From Lachnospiraceae bacterium UBA6403 (GTDB taxonomy: Bacteria; Bacillota; Clostridia; Lachnospirales; Lachnospiraceae): a stretch of DNA of 58,730 nt. Where the stretch lies: positions 1 to 58,730 of the forward strand of contig DJPV01000068.1 of the NCBI GenBank assembly GCA_002437435.1, in the 5' to 3' direction. The position numbers and the translations under genes are program-made. The notes under the pieces were generated by a model that had not been told where the DNA came from, searched no databases, and was given only the letters and a program-made list of their open reading frames with translations. Each line of letters starts with the position of its first letter. Within the stretch, counting starts at the first letter, position 1. Positions 33,964 to 44,593 of the stretch are shown piece after piece.

Positions 33964-34068
33964 TTATCAGCCATTTGTGATAATAGGATGATCACAGGAT
34001 AGTGCAAAGGAGAAAATAAGTGAAAGATGGTTACAAGCGTCTTAATATACATATGATAGATCGAACAG

Positions 34069-34575
34069 ATGCAAGGAACAATTAGTTGTAAGAGTGAACA
34101 GGGAAAAGGAACGGAGTTTGTATTCACACTTGTATTTCCACTTGGAACGGATGCAGATCTGAAGAAAGAGATTACACCGGGCGCGTGTCAGTTGCAGTTT
34201 GCTGGAAAGAGAATTCTGCTGGCAGAGGATAATGAACTGAATCGTGAGATATCCAATGAAATATTGAAGGATGAAGGTTTTTAGATTGAGAACGCTGAAG
34301 ATGGAGCTGCTGCAGTTGAAATGGTAAAGAATTCATCTCCGGGATATTATGATCTGATCCTTATGGATGTTCAGATGCCCAAACTGAATGGATATGAAGC
34401 AACCAGAGCAATACGTGCACTGGATGGCGAACTTGGTAAGGTTCCAATTATTGCAGTAACAGCAAATGCATTTGAAGAAGATAAAAGGACAGCAAAAGAA
34501 GCCGGTATGAATGGACATATTTCCAAACCAATTCGGGCAAACGAACTTCAAGAGGAGATTTTGAAGTGCATGTAA
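34069..34575 (+). pseudogene. Hybrid histidine kinase C-terminal fragment with internal stop
   Basis: The frame reads the end of a kinase ATPase domain (SEQGKGTEFVFTLVFPLG), then a receiver domain: RILLAEDNELNREIS, stop TAG at 34282-34284, and onward in the same frame GAAAVEMV, DLILMDVQMPKLNGYEA (phosphoacceptor Asp), IIAVTANAF and HISKPI. The TAG most simply comes from GAG, since E-G-F-E-I-E-N would be a normal receiver sequence. Stops lie in frame just upstream of 34069 and the rest of the kinase is missing. It is a decaying remnant. The part after the stop alone (34321 onward) lacks the first acidic pocket. Confidence 0.85.
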
Positions 34576-34618
34576 TGGATGGTAAATTATAACGATATAT
34601 TAGTCAGAGGTGGACAAA

Positions 34619-35521
34619 ATGAAAAAATGGAAAATTGCAGGATTGATCACTGTAGCGGGGGTATGTATTGCAGCTACGGTCTGGGGTCTGCACAGTCATG
34701 CAAAGGAACATGCCAAGATGTTAAAACTGGATGAATACACATCGGATGATTCTGTCATATATGTAGCTTTGGGAGATTCTATAACCTATGGATATTCATT
34801 GGAACATGTAGAAGATGAACGGTTTTCTGCAAGAATTGCCGCTTATATGAGAAAGCAGGGGATGCAGGTGGTAGAATGTAATCAGGGTGTAAATGGTCAG
34901 ATCAGTGGTGACATGTGGCAAAATATCAAGAAAGGCAAGGTAGATCTGTTAGACCGTGCTGATTATGTGACATTTTGCATTGGTACGAATGACGCACTTC
35001 TTCCATTTGAATTTTTTGTTATGCAGTATGAAGATTATTTTTATGGATATTCCGGCGCAGGAGATGATTCTCCACTTTGGAAGAAAATTAATAAAAAGAC
35101 ATTTATCCGGGACTTTGAAGAAGCGGATCAGTCAGCAGAAGATAATCTGAATCAGTTTTATGATAATCTTTCAAATAGTATAGATTTAATCCGCAAAGAT
35201 TCACCGGATTGCCAGATTGCGATCATGACATTGTATAATCCATACCGTAATATGGATTATGAAATATCGGCAGGTGGGATAAAGGTCAATATCGGACAAT
35301 ACGCAGAAGAGAAGATCAGTCAGGCAAATGCTGTTATCCGTACAGTATGTGCAGAAAAACATATTGCACTGGCAGATTGTCATGAAGCATTTGCTGCGTC
35401 GAACGATATCGTGCTGAATAATCAGAATGCGGAAAATTATATAGATCCTGATGATCATCCGACTGCAGTAGGACAGCAGTTGATCGCAGATGTATTTATA
35501 GATGCTATGTTTACGAAGTAA
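34619..35521 (+). CDS. SGNH/GDSL-type esterase, membrane-anchored
   Basis: A 300-residue hydrolase with an N-terminal membrane anchor or signal (KIAGLITVAGVCIAATVWG), so it acts outside the cell. The four SGNH blocks are visible: VALGDSITYG (Ser nucleophile), NQGVNGQISG (Gly), CIGTNDALL (Asn) and DPDDHPTAVGQQ (Asp/His pair). Family members deacylate lipids, sugars or cell-wall glycans. AGAGGTGG precedes the ATG at 34619. It stands just upstream of the giant exported protein but with a long gap and a terminator-like hairpin between. Confidence 0.87.
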   Translation: MKKWKIAGLITVAGVCIAATVWGLHSHAKEHAKMLKLDEYTSDDSVIYVALGDSITYGYSLEHVEDERFSARIAAYMRKQGMQVVECNQGVNGQISGDMWQNIKKGKVDLLDRADYVTFCIGTNDALLPFEFFVMQYEDYFYGYSGAGDDSPLWKKINKKTFIRDFEEADQSAEDNLNQFYDNLSNSIDLIRKDSPDCQIAIMTLYNPYRNMDYEISAGGIKVNIGQYAEEKISQANAVIRTVCAEKHIALADCHEAFAASNDIVLNNQNAENYIDPDDHPTAVGQQLIADVFIDAMFTK

Positions 35522-35608
35522 AATGCAATGTGGAAATCCCGTGTTTTCAGAGCTGATGGAAAATATAGTCATTTAAGAGACTACATAGATATGCAAAACA
35601 TATGACAG

Positions 35609-35699
35609 AAAGACATTTTCATGTGGTATTACTGTTTAGGATGTGTCCGGAATTTAGGATACATTTTAATAAGAATATCATAAGAGAATGTCTTTTTTT
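35609..35699 (+). terminator. Long hairpin with T run after the SGNH esterase gene
   Basis: A 12-bp outer stem (35609-35620 with 35684-35695, one G-U), a T-rich end, and a 63-base interior with its own TGTGTCC/GGATACA stem and a repeated TTTAGGAT. It is a probable terminator, unusually large; it also lies in the 450-base gap ahead of the giant gene, where no other gene is seen. Confidence 0.55.
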
Positions 35700-35970
35700 G
35701 ACTGCGAGATAGGTATATTAGTAGTTTTGATTCATTTGCTTATACAACATAATGCGTTTATAATTGTGCCAATATCAGATATATTAACGCAAATTGCCAG
35801 TACAAATGCACATATTGTGTTTGATGTATGAATATATTTTCAAAAGTGTATCTATTTTTCTTTCCTTTCAGAAAATAATCCGATATAATTATTATGTAAC
35901 TGGAGGTTGGGTGCAGAAACAGCATTCAGCAACAAAAATAATGTTTATGAAAGAAAGGGATGATGAGAAC

Positions 35971-38900
35971 ATGAACAGAAAATGGGGAAAGAAATGGATG
36001 GCAGCAATGCTTTCGATTTCAATGGTGATCGGTATGTTTCCTGGGGTTGGAAATCCGGTCAGAGTTCTTGCAGATGAACCGCCGGGGCAGGTGGTCACGC
36101 AGGAAGATACTTCAAACGCAGGTAATAGCGGAAAGGATAAATATGGATTTAATTTGACAGCACCAAGTTCATTTGATGCAAATGATGGTGAAAATCCATA
36201 TGGTTCCGGGTATGCTGCATTTAATGAAAAGATGGAAGCTTTTTTATGGTATCGATCCAGTGGAAAGAACCGAAATGCGGAAACGTATAATTATACGAAA
36301 AGCTCAGATATCAAGGGCTATTATGTTGGACCGGATCCGAAACGGAATAACAATGGATTTATGCAGAGCCGAACAGCATCCGGTGCAGCAGATGTCAAGT
36401 ATGTAAATGTCGATGGATATGATCCATATGGAACCGGACATGACAATATGGTCGCACTTGTTGGTGCATCGCTTGGGAAAGACCCGCAGCTTGTTGTGGC
36501 CAGATACAGCGCATCCGGTAATGGTCAGGAATTAAGAAAGACATTCAGTCTTGGATCAGGAGAGGACAATGACTGGCTTCGTGACAATCAGCTGGAAAAA
36601 TACAGTGCCTATAAGAATTATTTTACACTGAAGGCAGGAGATTTTGACGGCGATGGAGATGAAGATATCGCGGTCTATGTTCCGAAACGTGGAGATCCGT
36701 ATATTATGATCCTGGATGGAATCACTTTATCACCAATCAGCGATAATATTCCGGTTCGTAATTTTATGGGAAATACCGGAGCTGATATGGCAGGTAAATT
36801 TACCAATAACGGAAAAACTGCAAGAGCAACGATCAACATGTCAATAGAAACTTCAGATATCAACCGGGATGGTAAAGATGAGATCCTTCTGGTTGGTTCC
36901 TATTCAAATATCCATGATGACAGTGACGGAAAGAAACTGCAGCAGAGAAGCTCTATATTTGCCTGTTATAAGGTTGAGAACAAGAAACCACAGCAGATGA
37001 ATAAGTATGTGATGGATAAGGATACATGTAGTGTATATATGCGATATGCCTCTGTAGCAGCAGGAGATGTTGATTTTGACGGTTTCCCAGAAGTAGTAGT
37101 TGCCGGAGTATACAGTGATAATGATGGTCCGGACGGAGACAAATCCGGTTCAAATAAAAAGTATATGGTTGTAACGTTAAAATACGATCCTAATGAAGAG
37201 GTTGAGACATTAATACCATCTGGTGGAACTGTAGTGGATATGTGCAGTTTTATGAGTACCGGATTTGATAAAAACGATAATGTGCATCCGCTTCCTGCGT
37301 TAACCTGTGCAGCAGTAAATGGAAGAAATGCTGCGGAACAGATTTTCTTAGATGGCGTTTTCTGGAAGTTTGAAAACGAAGAATGGAAAAAGGACTACAC
37401 AGCTAAGGTGTGTCAGAGCGGTGATAAGGGAATTGGCGGTTATATCATATCTGATACCTGGGTGGATGGATGTGTAGCCGGAAACTTCGATGAAAATGAT
37501 CTGGGAATTGAACAGGTCTTATATACGACCGGATATAAACAGCAGAGTTTTAACCGGTATTTTTATCGGGTGAACATGTCCGGTAAAGAACAGAATAAAG
37601 ATTCATCGACCGGAGTCTGCACACCGGGCAGTTACATTGATTCAACATCAAATGAACTTGTACGGCATGTTGGTATGAGCGATTTCCCTTGTCTGGCGAT
37701 TGCGGCTGTTGATGCGGATAAAGATACGGATATATTTACCTTTAAGAGCAAGAAATATACATACAGTAATGTAGATGTTCTGGCAGTATTACAGGCTGCA
37801 CCATATTTTGGGGAGCTTCAGGATGACTATTTTAATGGGAATATTGGAGAAACCTTATATGGTTCATTGTCAGGAAATGGAAAGATAAACAGCAAGACGA
37901 AGATGGCGTCCATCGGAGCCTATGTGTCGTTTTCCATTGGTTCCTCCGCATTACAGTTCCATACAGAGGCTTCCTACACCCATGATTGGGAGTGGACATA
38001 TGAGGATGAGCTTTCGCATGAGTATTCGATCAGCTTCGAAAATGATGGTACAAAAAATCAGGTAGTACTGTACCGAACGCCGGTTATATTATATGAATAT
38101 GTAATAACACCAGCGAATGGAAACCCATCGTATACCATGGAGGTCGGTGTACAGCAGCAGCCGGTCTATTCAACCATGGATGTTGATACTTTCAATCGGT
38201 TTGCAGCAAGTGATGAGACCCTGCAGAATAAGGTGATAACGAAGGATATCTTGTCCAGTACACCCGGATGTCCGGATACATATGCAACCAGCTCACTTGG
38301 AATGAAGAATTTTATTGGCTATCCAACATGGATAGATATCAATAATAAGATAAACGATCAGACAACAATATCCATGAATATCACGGATAACACGCAAAGC
38401 AGTAAGACAATGACTCAGACAAACAGCTTTGAACTGACACTTGGGGTGGAAGGTGAGGTAGATGCCAAAGTAGCCAAGATGAACTATGGCGGTGGTGTTA
38501 AGATTGGTGGTGGCTGGGGATCCGGTAAGACAACATTTGATTATTCATCAATATCAAAAGAAGGCGTGGTAGCTTATCCGCCACAGACCGATTCCCAGTA
38601 CAGTTTTACTACCAAATTTGGTATCTGGCAGGCAAAGCTAGGAGACAGTAATGTTCCAATACTTGGATTTATTGTGAAGAATGTCGAGCAGCCGCCATCT
38701 CCACCGGAAAATATCAGTGTGGATACAGTGAACTCAGATTCCGTAACACTTGCATGGGAAAGCGGTTATAAAAAGGCCGAGAAATATGAAATCTATCAGG
38801 TATTTAATGATGGTATCACAACCAATAAATACAGTCTGTTAGATACAATTAATGGTGATAGTTCTTCTTATACTTATGACGGACTGAAGCCATCGACAGA

Positions 38901-41900
38901 ATATGAATTTGCACTCCGATCGGTTGGAACAAACAGTGGAGGAGAGATTGTATATTCTGAATATACACCTGAGGTATCGATTCATACACTGGCTGACAGC
39001 GAGAAACCGGATATCTTAAGCATGACGAATGTACAGAGAGTTGTTGTCGGGGGAAATGCAAATTTTGTGATCGATGCACTTCCGTCTGCAAATGCAAAAG
39101 GAGGATTGTCCTATGCATGGCAGGTTAGAAGGTCAGGTTCAACGAACTGGGTGAACCTGACCGATAAAGATGCTTCAGGCGTGAATGAAAGCATATTGAA
39201 ATTAGATGGTATTACGGAAGATATGGATGGTAATTCTTATCGATGTGTTCTTTCTGAGCTGATAAAGGGTGTGCGGTTGTATGCATATGGAACTCCAGGC
39301 ATCCTGCATGTTGGAAGGGCTGACAGTATGATGACAGCAACGATCAGCAATACACAGTCCGACAGTGCAAATGAAGGAACCAATACAGCATTTGGTCAGT
39401 ACACGCAGACGCGGACAGTTACCAACGAACGTACTGTATTAAAGATTGTAGCAGTTACGATTGGAACGCAGAAAGAGACATTTGTGCAGTATAAGAACCG
39501 TGCGGCGGTATCTGCCGTATATCCAGATACGGTAATACCGGAGTTTATCTATTTCGACAGTCAGACCAATGAGTGGTATGTGTTAGAAGGGTATAATGAG
39601 ACAGCAGGAACAGCAACTGCAAAGGTGAAATTAAATGAAGTAATACCAAATGTATTCCAGAGTGGAACAACAGGTGATACAGCTGCTCGCTGGAATGGAG
39701 TTGATGCAGATACCATAAAACCTGTGACAGAGCAGGCAAGTGAAGTAGTGGAGAAAAAGCCATATTATGCATATACAGTAACAACAGCTGATGGAGAGAT
39801 GCTGCTGTACAGTACAGATGCTATGTCAGAAGCAGTCACACAGTGGTATCAGCTGGAACAGAATACAGATGGAGCAATTACAGCAAAAGCGTATGCCGGT
39901 ACCGTTCAGTCCTATGTACCTGCTTATGCCGGATATAAAGAAGAAACTGATGCGGATGGTGTAACAACGACCAATCAACAGCAGAGCAAGGTTGACGGAA
40001 CAACCTGGTATCTGTACTGGCCGGAGGCATATGAAGGAAATAATGATTATATCATGTATGCAAAATCCACCGAAGCGGATCGAACTTCGGATGAGACCTA
40101 TTATTATAAGACGGAGCAGACGGTAACGGATGAGAATCAGCAGGAGCAGATCATTACAGCATTTAATGAATTAAAGATTGCCATGTATGATGCCTTTTCT
40201 CTTATGGGAATCGGTACATCCAATCAGTATGGAGCAACTTCTGGAGAAGCAGTTACAGTAAATGAAACATATGATACACAGGTTGAAGATATCATAAAGG
40301 GAGATCAGACAACGATTCAGATCCATGTAGAGGAGGCAGTTACATCTTCCGTCAATATTGATAAAACAGGAATTGTAAATGTAAACTTCTTCAATAACCG
40401 GACCGGTTCCATTCGTGATATATCAACAGCTGTAGACAAGAATGGAAATGCGTCTGTTGTATGGAATCCGGAAGAAGCCGGAGACTATACGGTAACCGTG
40501 TCCTATGGAGGAAATACATCATTGTATCCTACCGATACGCAGATTGTTTATTATGTCGTAGATCGTACCGATGATACGGTATATGTTCTTTCAGGAAACA
40601 GTGTTGAATATGGTAATACCATTAAGCTTCAGGTCAAACAGGGCAAACGGGAGAATAATACAGCTGGTAATATACTTACAGAACCGCTTGCAGCGGATAC
40701 TTCTGTATCTTATCAGGTATCTTACCGGGATGGTGATGATAAGGTTGTAACGGAAGATATAACCAGTAATACATTTACACCAAAATGGCCGGGACAGCAT
40801 ACATTTGTTGCGACGATAACCAGACAGAGCGGCACCAGTCAGATCAAATCATATGCTATGAAAATGATTACTGTAAGTAAACGACCGATTATTATTACAG
40901 CTCCATCAAAGGATGGTATATCAGAGGATGATACGGAAGATAAATTACTCAGTCTGTCAGATGTTGTTGTAAAATATGCCGGTGATGATACAGAATCCGG
41001 TATCCTGGATGCAGATGCAGCCAAATACAAACTGTCAGATCTGATGATAATAGAAGCTGAGCCGGATTTAGATGAAAATTCGACAGCGGGTGTTTATCAG
41101 ACCGAAATCTCTTGGTTCACCGTTGGAACAGAAGAAGACAGTGAATATGCAGATCTGGTAAAAGAGTTTTTGAAGAAATATAATGTCACTCTGAACAGAG
41201 GAAAATATCAGATCGTATCAAACCAGTATACAGTCCGATATGAGTCTGACGGTAAAGGAACGATAAAAGGATATTGCGGAGATTCCAAAGAGCCGTTTGC
41301 ATCCGGAGCCGGATTGGCAGATCAGAGCAAGGTATCCTTTAAAGCAATTCCAAAGGATGATTTTAAGATCAAGGCATGGAAGGTAACGGGAAATAATGGA
41401 AATGATCTGGTTCCAGGAACGGATTATGTGGTAAATGGAGATACATTGATTATTTCAGCATTGAGCAGCAGTGTTCATGTCAGTGTATCCTTTGCAGCAA
41501 AAACATATCAGTTGAATTATGATCAGCCGGAAAACGGAAACCTTCAGGCATATTATGTAAAGGCAGGAGGTTATGGAAGTAAGATCGATACAGGTGAAAC
41601 GGTCCTTACAGGAAAGAGTATCCTGCTTAAGGCAGTTCCGAATGAGAATTACGTCGTAAAACAGTGGACTGTTTCATATGGAGGTTCGGCAAAGATCCAG
41701 AAAAATTCTGATGGAAGTATCTTTGCCGGAACAGAGATTACGCTCGATAATGTGGAAACAGATACTGTTGTGGCAGTTGAATTTGAACCAATAGAGACTT
41801 ATTTATTTGAGACAGAAGTGATTGCAGAAGATCCGGATACATCAGTTGCAGGCTGCAAGATCAATGTCTCGGAACAGGTTCAGGATGGCAAGACAGCAAA

Positions 41901-43620
41901 GGGTTCAATGGTGACGCTTACAGCAGATCTTCCGGAATCGGTTACTGTATCAGAATGGAGAATCTATACAGATGATACACATTATACAGTCGCAGCAACC
42001 GGAGGGGTTCAATATACAGTATCAAATGTTCAGAAGAACATGAGGATCAAGCTGGTTGTCAATATGTTCCAGATGGAAACACTTCATTTTGAAGCAATAA
42101 ATGAACAGGGACAGCAGGTAGATGGTGTTGTTACGGCATGGAGTGATTCTTTGCAGATAGCTAATGATACAAAGATCGTAAAGAATCTGCCGGTTGTTAT
42201 GAAAGCAGATGTACCGGAGCAATATCAGATTGCAGAATGGAAACTGTTTATCGGTTCGGAAGAACAGATGATCGCAAATGGAAAGGATGCGAATGAATGT
42301 TCATTTAACAGTGTAAGCAAATCCATGCGTGTTGTACTTGTTCTGCTCGATCGTCCAACTATCGCTTATAACAGTGATGATAATGGAACATTAGAATGCA
42401 ATATATTATCTGGCGGTTATATCGACAGATACCGCACACAAGATATCGTTATGACAGCAGTACCAAAGACCGGATATGAAGTAGATCAGGTCACGGTAAT
42501 GATGGATAAGACAGCTTACAGTGATGTGACAGTTTCTGATATAAAAGATACAGATAATAAACAGATTAAAGTTCAGGCACCGGATACAGGCTTTGAGAAG
42601 AATGTTGAGGTTGCAGTTACTTATAAGGAGATCCCAAAAGCTGAACTTCAGTATGAACTGGTATCAGCAGATGGAGTAAATGCAGGAACAATAGCGGTTC
42701 GTGTGGATCGTAAAAAACAGAACGATCTCATGCAGGATGTGTCCGCCGGATCAGGCAGTCTTGATATATATCGGGACAGCATGGTGACGATGACCACATC
42801 AGTGATCAATGGATATGAGATCCGTGCATGGAGTATGAATGGTACAGATATTACGGCAGATGCACGTGTGAACAATACGGATCTGAGTAAACTGGTATGG
42901 ATTGTTGACGAGAAGTTGTTACAGAATGTACCAATTACGATCACGGTAACGGTTGTTAAGAAGCAGAAGTCTCCGGTAGAACCGGAAAAACCGGTTGTAA
43001 AGGATCTGACGAAGAAGCAGATCGAGAAGAATTCGCAGACACTTTCCAGCAAACAGAATGCTGTCTGGACGCAGAAGGGAATCCTTCTGTCATGGAAGAC
43101 TGTTAAGGGAGCTCAGGGATATGATGTTTTTGCAGCACCATGTAACAGAAAGAAGCAGATCTTTGTTAAGACGATTTCGGGAGCAAAGAAGAGCTCAGTG
43201 GTATTGAGTAAATATAAAGGCAAGAAGCTTGACCGGAAGCAGTCATATAAGACCAGTGTCAAGGCATATCGTATCGTGAATGGAAAGAAACAGTATATTG
43301 CTAACGGCCTGACACTTCACATTGCAGGATCTAAGAGCAAGACCTACACAAACGTAAAGAAGATTCAGTGCACGAAGACGAAATATTCCTTAAAGCAAGG
43401 CAAGACAGCAAAGATAACAAGTAAGCTTATCTTACAGGATAAAAAGAAAAAATTGTTATCAAAAGGCCATGGGGCAAAGATTCGTTACAGCAGTACCAAT
43501 AAAGCGGTTGCTGCTGTAACAGCAAAGGGCACGATTCGTGCAAAGAAAAAAGGAACCTGTTATATCTATGTTACTGCATTAAATGGAGTAAATAAACGGG
43601 TGAAGGTCACAGTAAAATAA
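35971..43620 (+). CDS. Giant secreted multidomain protein with FG-GAP, Fn3/Ig-like and InlB-type repeats
   Basis: A ~2,549-residue exported protein. The signal peptide (WMAAMLSISMVIGMFPGV, cleavage likely after RVLA) follows the ATG at 35971, which has AAGGGATGA upstream. Approximate order: FG-GAP/VCBS-type Ca-binding repeats (FDGDGDEDIAVY near 225, DINRDGKDEILLVG near 295, DVDFDGFPEVVVAG near 363); a beta-rich region 640-900; fibronectin type III (907-1006); an Ig-like domain (1013-1110); a mixed region with another Ig-like domain near 1446-1530; several InlB B-like repeats (1750-2220); a second Fn3 (2356-2453); and a C-terminal Big2-like domain (2463-2549). No LPXTG anchor or S-layer motif is visible. 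It likely works at the cell surface or outside; function unknown. Confidence 0.85.
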   Translation: MNRKWGKKWMAAMLSISMVIGMFPGVGNPVRVLADEPPGQVVTQEDTSNAGNSGKDKYGFNLTAPSSFDANDGENPYGSGYAAFNEKMEAFLWYRSSGKNRNAETYNYTKSSDIKGYYVGPDPKRNNNGFMQSRTASGAADVKYVNVDGYDPYGTGHDNMVALVGASLGKDPQLVVARYSASGNGQELRKTFSLGSGEDNDWLRDNQLEKYSAYKNYFTLKAGDFDGDGDEDIAVYVPKRGDPYIMILDGITLSPISDNIPVRNFMGNTGADMAGKFTNNGKTARATINMSIETSDINRDGKDEILLVGSYSNIHDDSDGKKLQQRSSIFACYKVENKKPQQMNKYVMDKDTCSVYMRYASVAAGDVDFDGFPEVVVAGVYSDNDGPDGDKSGSNKKYMVVTLKYDPNEEVETLIPSGGTVVDMCSFMSTGFDKNDNVHPLPALTCAAVNGRNAAEQIFLDGVFWKFENEEWKKDYTAKVCQSGDKGIGGYIISDTWVDGCVAGNFDENDLGIEQVLYTTGYKQQSFNRYFYRVNMSGKEQNKDSSTGVCTPGSYIDSTSNELVRHVGMSDFPCLAIAAVDADKDTDIFTFKSKKYTYSNVDVLAVLQAAPYFGELQDDYFNGNIGETLYGSLSGNGKINSKTKMASIGAYVSFSIGSSALQFHTEASYTHDWEWTYEDELSHEYSISFENDGTKNQVVLYRTPVILYEYVITPANGNPSYTMEVGVQQQPVYSTMDVDTFNRFAASDETLQNKVITKDILSSTPGCPDTYATSSLGMKNFIGYPTWIDINNKINDQTTISMNITDNTQSSKTMTQTNSFELTLGVEGEVDAKVAKMNYGGGVKIGGGWGSGKTTFDYSSISKEGVVAYPPQTDSQYSFTTKFGIWQAKLGDSNVPILGFIVKNVEQPPSPPENISVDTVNSDSVTLAWESGYKKAEKYEIYQVFNDGITTNKYSLLDTINGDSSSYTYDGLKPSTEYEFALRSVGTNSGGEIVYSEYTPEVSIHTLADSEKPDILSMTNVQRVVVGGNANFVIDALPSANAKGGLSYAWQVRRSGSTNWVNLTDKDASGVNESILKLDGITEDMDGNSYRCVLSELIKGVRLYAYGTPGILHVGRADSMMTATISNTQSDSANEGTNTAFGQYTQTRTVTNERTVLKIVAVTIGTQKETFVQYKNRAAVSAVYPDTVIPEFIYFDSQTNEWYVLEGYNETAGTATAKVKLNEVIPNVFQSGTTGDTAARWNGVDADTIKPVTEQASEVVEKKPYYAYTVTTADGEMLLYSTDAMSEAVTQWYQLEQNTDGAITAKAYAGTVQSYVPAYAGYKEETDADGVTTTNQQQSKVDGTTWYLYWPEAYEGNNDYIMYAKSTEADRTSDETYYYKTEQTVTDENQQEQIITAFNELKIAMYDAFSLMGIGTSNQYGATSGEAVTVNETYDTQVEDIIKGDQTTIQIHVEEAVTSSVNIDKTGIVNVNFFNNRTGSIRDISTAVDKNGNASVVWNPEEAGDYTVTVSYGGNTSLYPTDTQIVYYVVDRTDDTVYVLSGNSVEYGNTIKLQVKQGKRENNTAGNILTEPLAADTSVSYQVSYRDGDDKVVTEDITSNTFTPKWPGQHTFVATITRQSGTSQIKSYAMKMITVSKRPIIITAPSKDGISEDDTEDKLLSLSDVVVKYAGDDTESGILDADAAKYKLSDLMIIEAEPDLDENSTAGVYQTEISWFTVGTEEDSEYADLVKEFLKKYNVTLNRGKYQIVSNQYTVRYESDGKGTIKGYCGDSKEPFASGAGLADQSKVSFKAIPKDDFKIKAWKVTGNNGNDLVPGTDYVVNGDTLIISALSSSVHVSVSFAAKTYQLNYDQPENGNLQAYYVKAGGYGSKIDTGETVLTGKSILLKAVPNENYVVKQWTVSYGGSAKIQKNSDGSIFAGTEITLDNVETDTVVAVEFEPIETYLFETEVIAEDPDTSVAGCKINVSEQVQDGKTAKGSMVTLTADLPESVTVSEWRIYTDDTHYTVAATGGVQYTVSNVQKNMRIKLVVNMFQMETLHFEAINEQGQQVDGVVTAWSDSLQIANDTKIVKNLPVVMKADVPEQYQIAEWKLFIGSEEQMIANGKDANECSFNSVSKSMRVVLVLLDRPTIAYNSDDNGTLECNILSGGYIDRYRTQDIVMTAVPKTGYEVDQVTVMMDKTAYSDVTVSDIKDTDNKQIKVQAPDTGFEKNVEVAVTYKEIPKAELQYELVSADGVNAGTIAVRVDRKKQNDLMQDVSAGSGSLDIYRDSMVTMTTSVINGYEIRAWSMNGTDITADARVNNTDLSKLVWIVDEKLLQNVPITITVTVVKKQKSPVEPEKPVVKDLTKKQIEKNSQTLSSKQNAVWTQKGILLSWKTVKGAQGYDVFAAPCNRKKQIFVKTISGAKKSSVVLSKYKGKKLDRKQSYKTSVKAYRIVNGKKQYIANGLTLHIAGSKSKTYTNVKKIQCTKTKYSLKQGKTAKITSKLILQDKKKKLLSKGHGAKIRYSSTNKAVAAVTAKGTIRAKKKGTCYIYVTALNGVNKRVKVTVK

Positions 43621-43639
43621 AACTGTAAATTTAAGTTAA

Positions 43640-43709
43640 AAAATTTCATGGTGGGGTAATACAGAAGCTTTCCGGCTCCTTGTTATCCCATTCATGGAAT
43701 TTTATTTTT
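43640..43709. terminator. Bidirectional terminator between the giant gene and the minus-strand membrane gene
   Basis: Arms 43640-43650 (AAAATTTCATG) and 43693-43703 with inner GGGTAATA/TATCCC pairing, T-rich on the right and A-rich on the left, placed between two converging genes. Confidence 0.75.
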
Positions 43710-43732
43710 GTTCAAAATATTTATATGAAAAT

Positions 43733-44434
43733 TTATTTCTTTCTGGACAGATAGGTAACAAAGATCATACGTTTATCAATGATCTGTCCGGCGATGGCAA
43801 TGCCTTTTCCCATTGTAAAGGCTGCAAGGATAGTTCCGATTCCAAGACCTTTGATGTGACCGAGGAAGATACCAGTCATACATGCAGTTGTAAGCAGACA
43901 GATAACGTCAAAAGAGATTTTAACAACCGAATATTTCTTCTTTATGATCTGGGATAATTCCCGTGGGAAAAGATCGGTAGGAACGATCGGAAGACCACAG
44001 CGGTTGGAAAGCGCTATACCGATACAGATCAATATATAGCTGATCATAAAATAAAGAATCCGGTATCCGATGCCGGTTGGAAGAATGTTGATCCACAGTT
44101 CATGGACATCGAGCAGTTTCCCAAAGAAAAAACCAACGATAAAGCTGCACAGATATTGAGAAACGAATTTCTTTCTTAAGATCATTAAAGTGAGAACCAG
44201 AAGTCCCTGAAAGATGTAGGTTCAGGTACCTAAGCTGAGCTTTGGAAGAACCTCAGAAAAGGCGTATGGAACACTGGAAATTGCGGAGATTCCTGCGCCG
44301 GAATATAACATCAGAACGACTGCGAAGCTGTTTATGCATATGGCAACGATCAGGGCGATCTCTCCATACATGATCCGTTGTGTCATATGAGCATCCGTTT
44401 CAGGAATGATCTGTTTTTGTGCATATGTATTCAT
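43733..44434 (-). pseudogene. YczE/DUF6198-type membrane protein interrupted by one TGA
   Basis: Read on the minus strand from ATG at 44434 (AAGGATG upstream), the frame gives MNTYAQKQIIPE, a first helix, SAISSVPYAFSEVLPKLSLGT, then TGA (44224-44222), and continues in the same frame with TYIFQGLLVLTLMILRKKF and three or four more helices (ICIGIALSNRCGLPIVPTDLFPRELS) to the normal end. At the stop the family pattern calls for Trp (GTWTYIFQ), so TGG to TGA is the simplest explanation. Everything else looks intact, so the mutation is recent. It is divergent from a LysR regulator that probably controls it. Confidence 0.82.
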
Positions 44435-44593
44435 TTTAAAGTGACATCCTTTCATTTGTGCTTATCATAGATATCTGTAATAGAAGATTTTGATATCATA
44501 TGTAAGTGTATTTGCTTCATTATATATATCTTTCACGGTTTCGTATTGTAGCACTCCATGTAAATGATAACAAATAAATAGTTTTTATAATTC

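Noticed and set aside
44222..44224. In-frame TGA read as selenocysteine
   Set aside because: The expected residue is Trp in a membrane protein of a family not known for selenocysteine, and I see no SECIS-like hairpin just after the codon.
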